DNA of 64,000 nt. It comes from Thunnus maccoyii (lineage: Eukaryota > Chordata > Actinopteri > Scombriformes > Scombridae). Below the pieces are notes generated by a model. That model worked only from the letters and a program-made list of their open reading frames with translations. It was not told the DNA's origin and did no database searches. Location: NCBI RefSeq assembly GCF_910596095.1, contig NC_056539.1, positions 22,001,001 to 22,065,000 of the forward strand, in the 5' to 3' direction. Below, in pieces: positions 58,894 to 64,000 of this stretch (positions are counted from its first letter, which is position 1; each line of letters begins with the position of its first letter). Made by a program: the position numbers and the translations under genes.

Positions 58894-61325
58894 ATGCAGC
58901 AGTCTCTGGAGTCTCTGGTCCGCCTGCTGGAGTCCTACAGAGGAAGAGATAAAGTTGTGAGTAACGTGATTCAGCTGATGATGAAGGCTGTAAATAAACT
59001 GTTAGGGGATTATACATAAGTGTTATGTTAATTGGGACTGCAACTAACGATTATTTTTATTATCGATTAGTCTGTCGATTATTTTCTCTATTAATCGATT
59101 TGTTGTTTGGTATATAAAATGTCAGAAAATGGTGAAAAATGTCAATCACTGTTTCTAAAAGCCTAAAGTGATGTCTTCAGATGTCTTAAATGTCATGTTT
59201 TGATTCTCAGTTTACTGTCATAGAAGACTAAAGAAATCAGAAAATAATCACATTTGAGAAGCTGGAATCAGAGAACTTGGACTTTTTTTCTTTAAAAAAA
59301 TTACTCAAAACAATTTTACTGTGTGATATTGTGATATTACCTCAGAAACGTTGAAATACTGCATTAATACTGTATGTCGAAAATATACAAACAACAAAAA
59401 GAATATGTTGCGCATCAATGTGCTTTCATCAAAAGAGAATTAAAAATAAACATTATACATATCCTACAGATTTCAAGATTTAGTTTATTGTCATTTTCTT
59501 GTGTACTTGCATTCACAAAAAACTGAAATGCTGTTCCTCCAAACCTACAGCAGTGCAACAACAACAGAACGGATAAAGATAACATGTAAATCCCATATAG
59601 AACAACAAAACAAACAAACAAAAAAAAAGCGTATAAAAACAAGTGCATAAAACATGTTATAGCGTCCTCTTATAACTCTCCCTGTCTCCTACTCAGAGTT
59701 TTCTCTCTCTCGTTTGCCCTTGCAGATCAGGACGGTGTGTTATGGCTCCCAGCTGGTCGGAGGAGTTCTTACCCGTAAGGCAGAAGCAGACGTTTCATCC
59801 CGCCAGCTCGGGAAAAGTCTGCTGCTGTTTTCTGCTCAGCTCAGCCACTGCAGGACGGTGCTCAGGCTGTTCGATGATCTGTCCATGCTGGCTTACTCAC
59901 AAAGCTACGGGTTTGGAGCCGAGGTGTGCCACACAACTCCCCTCTAATCAGTTTGCTCTATCAGGGCTGCAACTAATGATTATTTTCAGTATCAGTTAAT
60001 CTGCTGACTAGGGCTGGGTGCTATCACCTAAAATAAACAGATAACCCCGGATAGTCATTTTAATGCACCATATTCAGTAGTAAAGAACACTTTTAGTTAT
60101 TTGTTTGCTAAAACAGGAAATTCAAAGTAAAATATGGTTCTGTTGAGCATTAAATCCTCACATTAGAGAACCCGGAAGTTGCAAATTTTTTTTGTTTTTT
60201 TCTTTAAAAATTACTGAACAATTATTCACTTATCACAGTAGTTGCTGATTAATTTTCTGTCGATCAATTAATTGTTGCAGCGCTACATGGGATATGTTGT
60301 TAATGAGTTAAGACTAATAAAATAATAGTTATCTGTTAAAATGATGAGCATGTACAGCCATATATGTCCTAATTCATCTTAGATCTTCATGTTTGTAATA
60401 TATATACAGCTTCACAATGTGGCAGTTAAATGCAAGATTAACGCATGCATGTCTTCTAAAGGAAGAGGACTCAGCCGTGCGCTGGATATCGGTGTTGACC
60501 AACGTGGCCGACCAGCTCTACTACCCCTGTGAACACATTGCCTGGGCTGCTGATGTCGAACTCATCAAACTGAAGTCTGATAAATGGTGGCTGTTTAGCA
60601 CGGTACTGTGGGGAACGTCGCTGCTGCTGGGAATACTCAGGTGAGGTCATCTTTCCACAGATTTCACATCATCAGGACACGGTGATGAGAAATGTATGGA
60701 GTCCCAGAAATGACAAATATCACTTTAAGACAAGGGTGTAATTTACGCTGTCATATTTTTATACCCCTCACTTTTCAGTGTCAGTTTTAGTAATTTACTA
60801 AAATAACTCTAAACATAGTCATCTAACTATCCAATCACCAAAATCCAGACCAGATGAGCTCTGATATGATCAAAATGTTAATATTCTCATCTGAGTCATC
60901 TTCATTTATTACTGTGTGTTACAGGAATTAAACTTTAAATAAGTACAAAGGGATTTTTGCCCTGGATTCCATGTCTCACATCTAATGTTTGGTTGCATGT
61001 TATTGGTGTTTATGCAGCCTGCAGACACTACTCATGGCTGAAAAAAATACTTTGCCTCTACATTGTAAATAACACAATAATTTTATCTTCTTTTATGTAC
61101 AGATAATTATCTTAAAAAGACACCAGAACAGATAAAAAACAAGACAATGCAGTAAAAGACAGTGCTCTTTACAGTAGAAATTGAAATTATGTTCAATAAT
61201 ATCATTATTTATGGTCTTTAAAGATTTGAAATAGTGGTTTGATTTTAGGGGTAGTGCATCATAATGCAGCAATTTAAGTGGAATGTTTTTGTCTACCATT
61301 ATAGATTTACACATGAATGTTATCC

Positions 61326-61370
<45 letters not shown>

Positions 61371-62187
61371 CTTTAGGCTACCTGATGATTCAAAAGTGTA
61401 ATTTTATAAAAAAAAAAAAAAAAAATTAAAGACTAATGAATGAAGTAAGTCAAACAGTAATGCACTGTAATGTATTGGGAAAAAGGGATAGATTAGTATC
61501 AATATGTATTAAATTGATCTTTTATATTTATGGTACTTTGTGTATTTTTTCTTATTTAAAAGATGGTTTTATTAGTATGCTGTGTTGAAAGGTATCTTGT
61601 CTGACCGTCACTATGACCTCACTTAGACAAGTGGATTAATTTAACTAACTAAATATTTGAAATCCTCACTTGCAAAGTGAAGATCATGTTCAAAAGTTTA
61701 ATTGTAACCTTGAGTACTCGTTAATCTCTTCCTTTACCTGCTCAATATGGAGCATGAAGACCATCAGTCATGTGAGTCCTTTGTTCTGCAGGTCACTCCG
61801 AGTTCTGCTGTTACTGAAGAAGAAGCTGAAGAGATGTGAGAGAGACGGAGCCGGCAGCAGGTGGTCTTTCAAATATTTGATGTCTTTGCAATAATATAGA
61901 CATAGACATGATGAGATCTTTCCGTCTGAAACTACGTGTCCTGATTAACTTTCTGTTTTTTCTTTTCTCGCAGTCGCTCTCGGCTCCGCAGGCAGATGCA
62001 AGGAGAGCTGCTGTCTGTCCTCAGCAGCATGGCTGACCTCAGTAATGCTATTCACTGGATGCCGCCCGGCTTCTTGTGGGCAGGACGATTCCCCAGCTGG
62101 CTGGTCGGACTGATGGGCACCATCTCGTCTCTGATTGGTTTGATCCAGATGAGCGCTGGCGACAGTGAACAATCTGAAAGTGCCTAG
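58894..62187 (+). CDS. pex11g: Peroxisomal membrane protein 11 gamma (Pex11g), complete, 5 exons
   Basis: Pex11 proteins sit in the peroxisomal membrane and drive elongation and division of peroxisomes. Exons joined in phase: 58894-58956, 59726-59923, 60462-60640, 61792-61860, 61974-62187. Total 723 nt, 240 residues, practically the length of human PEX11G. Family features: LESYRGRDKV near the N-terminus (about 12-21), QLSHCRTVLRLFDDL in exon 2, DQLYYPCEHIAWAAD at about 104-118, a hydrophobic segment 129-146 (WWLFSTVLWGTSLLLGIL), a basic stretch (LLKKKLKR), then MADLSNAIHW, WAGRFPSWLVGLMGTISS and a second hydrophobic segment near the C-terminus. The start ATG has G at -3. All borders are AG/GT. 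Introns 2 and 3 contain repeats and a (TG)n tract. Confidence 0.95.
59033..59330 (+). repeat. Dispersed 'aatcgattag' repeat, copy 4
   Basis: In pex11g intron 1. Opens 'gggactgcaactaacgatta', has 'tgtcagaaaatggtgaaaaat' and 'tttgagaagctggaatcaga'. It is the best preserved left half of the family in the window. Confidence 0.6.
59960..60290 (+). repeat. Dispersed 'aatcgattag' repeat, copy 5, interrupted
   Basis: In pex11g intron 2. The left end 'gggctgcaactaatgattat' and the right end 'gatcaattaattgttgcagc' are present; the middle is replaced in part by other sequence from about 60010. Confidence 0.5.
61328..61366 (+). repeat. (TG)n microsatellite in pex11g intron 3
   Basis: About 19 uninterrupted TG units, followed some 40 bases later by a run of about 18 A residues (61408-61425). 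Confidence 0.95.
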
Positions 62188-64000
62188 TCTTCACCATGTT
62201 TTATCATCACTGCAGGAAAGACACGTATCTGTGGAAAAAGCTGAGTGAAAGGATGTAAAGCCGGTCTGTAATATGACCAGACTGTCTGGGGAGATTCATT
62301 GCAGTTTTCTAGCAAGTAAGATCCAAAAAACATATTGAATCAACATCCTATAGACTCATAATTAAATTGTAATAAGTGAATATCATCAAAGAGATTTCTT
62401 CAGTTGTGAAAAAGAAGCAAAACATTTAATTTCACTGGATTTTTTACACATATTTGGAGATTTTAGTCTGTCATTAGACAGTGGAAAATGTGATTTGATG
62501 ATGAGATCAATCAATTAAATTTTCATTCATTTATCCCTCTTATCTCTCAGCTACCTGTTGTAGCAACACAATCAAACAAATGTGAAATGGATTTAGAATG
62601 TATGTGTCGTTATTTACAGATAAAAGCATTTAAACAGCTTATTACTGCAGTGTAGACGTTGTCAGAAAGTATTGGGCAGGTAATACCTCCTACTTTTTGT
62701 TGTCTGAGACTGTTTCAGTGCAACCAAGTGTCCAAATATTTGCCTTGGACAACAGCTCCTTCCCCTGAGGGATACGCATCTCCTCAGTTGTTTTTCAACA
62801 TGCAAAGTCGTCCAAGACTCAGGTCCCAGGTTTATTCTTGCAACAGCCAGTATGTGTATCAGTAGGTGCAAAGTGCAGAGAAGAGGCACAATTGTCGCTA
62901 CTTGTTCAGTCAATCACCCTAGAAGGTCAGTGCACAATTAGCTAAAATAATGAACATAATGATTGTTTTTAGAAAATAAATATGTGAGGTGAATCCAAGA
63001 GGATTAAAACGACAGTGTGGATGCTTGCCTGATAATGTTGCCTTAGAAACGCACTACATGCACCTGTTTTTTAAAATCTCACATTTATTCATATACAATG
63101 AAACCTGTGAATTAATTATTATATCTCTGTGATTTTTACGAGTTGGCTGCTGCAGCAAATGAAAAAGATATTCTGTGACACTATCTTAAAGTCCAATTTT
63201 GTGTTTGTTTAAAGCATGCAATGTCCTCTAGTTACACTACAGCGACCAGTTTCTGAGGCTGATGTGGTTGTGATAACTTAGAAATTAGCTGCAGAATTAT
63301 GATTTGCATTAAAGAATCAATAGAAGAAAACTGTAGTGCAAAGTAATTTGACAACATCGGTGAGGTTTTGTATGGAAACAGACTTTGTAATTAGTCAAAT
63401 GACACAGCAGTTGCTTGAGTAATATTTGATCATGTAAAATAATGAACTTTTTAAATAAATTGTTTGTCTTTTCGTTCTCCTGATCACTTGTATCGATGTT
63501 TGATTGAGCGGGACTGGACGCTTCAACGGTGACGTTTGGGCACCGAGCAACCGTTGCGTTCACTGACTAAGGGGCAGGTCGTAATTGAGATCAGAGCCAA
63601 ATAATCAACCTCTTAAAGAGATTGAAAAAGGCTAATTACTTGTCAGAAGCCCCATTTCAGTCTGCTGCAGTAGAAGGGTCGACAACGTGCTCTTTACTCC
63701 ATCAATAATACAAGATATATCACACCAGAATTATCGATATATACATTACACATCGGATCATTAAGTTGTAAATCCTTAAATTGTTACAAGTAATTATTTC
63801 CCAAAAAGTACAAGGTGTTTTTGTGCTATATGCGCTATAAGTGTATGCTTAACTCTTGTGTAGCCCTTAGATATGTACTGTATAGCTTCAGGAAAGGAGA
63901 AAGATGGTGATCATTTGGATTACAGGAGCACTTGAACGTAGCACAAGTATAGAGTCAGCGAATAAATAAAATCTGTCGAGTCTCTACTTCAGGAGGAACA
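62188..64000. other. 3' region of pex11g and intergenic, no further gene seen
   Basis: Several AATAAA motifs occur (for example near 62977 and 63960) and any could end the pex11g transcript. The segment 63500-63560 has more CG than its surroundings and could be the edge of another gene's control region, but I see no supported exon. Confidence 0.35.

Noticed and set aside
62659-62913. Open frames on both strands after pex11g
   Set aside because: No splice sites, domain or family resemblance; compatible with chance in a 3' region.

Overview
This window looks like nuclear DNA of a ray-finned (teleost, probably spiny-rayed) fish. Genes are split into small exons with GT/AG introns. Most of the sequence is AT-rich non-coding DNA with (TG)n and (TC)n microsatellites, and it is full of repeat families typical of fish genomes: tRNA-derived SINEs, LINE remnants, TTAA-bordered MITEs, and Tc1-like and Harbinger-like fossils. 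Nothing points to bacteria, phage or a virus.

Four protein-coding genes can be supported. (1) On the minus strand at the left edge (about 160-969) is the large first coding exon of an EP4-type prostaglandin E2 receptor; its last exon lies outside the window. (2) On the plus strand from 23788 to 36704 is a nine-exon Disabled-family (Dab) adaptor of 383 residues, with an N-terminal PTB domain and a short proline/glycine-rich tail. (3) On the plus strand from about 45124 (or 46173) to 55890 is a many-exon ADAP/PRAM1-family adaptor with two helically extended SH3 domains, several YDDV/YDDI tyrosine motifs and an FPPPP motif. (4) On the plus strand from 58894 to 62187 is a complete five-exon pex11g (peroxisomal membrane protein 11 gamma, 240 residues). 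I traced the exon phases of genes 2-4 by hand and they stay in frame to the stop codon.

The order is EP4-like receptor, Dab, ADAP/PRAM1, pex11g. In human, PTGER4-DAB2-FYB1 lie together on 5p13 and DAB1-FYB2 on 1p32, while PRAM1 and PEX11G are both on 19p13. The adaptor's C-terminal SH3-like domain is closer to PRAM1 than to FYB1, and pex11g is next door. I therefore infer that this is the '19p13-type' ohnologous copy of the block, in which fish kept an EP4-like receptor and a Dab-like adaptor next to pram1. If so, the Dab gene is neither DAB1 nor DAB2 but a third, shortened Dab paralogue.

Layout: 1-1.3 kb receptor exon and its upstream region; 1.3-23.7 kb gene desert holding MITEs, a tRNA-SINE, a solo LTR, an interstitial telomere-type repeat beside a broken Harbinger transposase, and LINE debris; 23.8-37.2 kb dab-like gene with repeat-rich introns, one exon sandwiched between (TG)n and (TC)n tracts; 37.2-45.1 kb repeats, including a LINE nested in a MITE; 45.1-56.4 kb pram1-like gene; 56.4-58.7 kb repeats and a LINE tail; 58.7-62.2 kb pex11g; 62.2-64 kb no gene seen.
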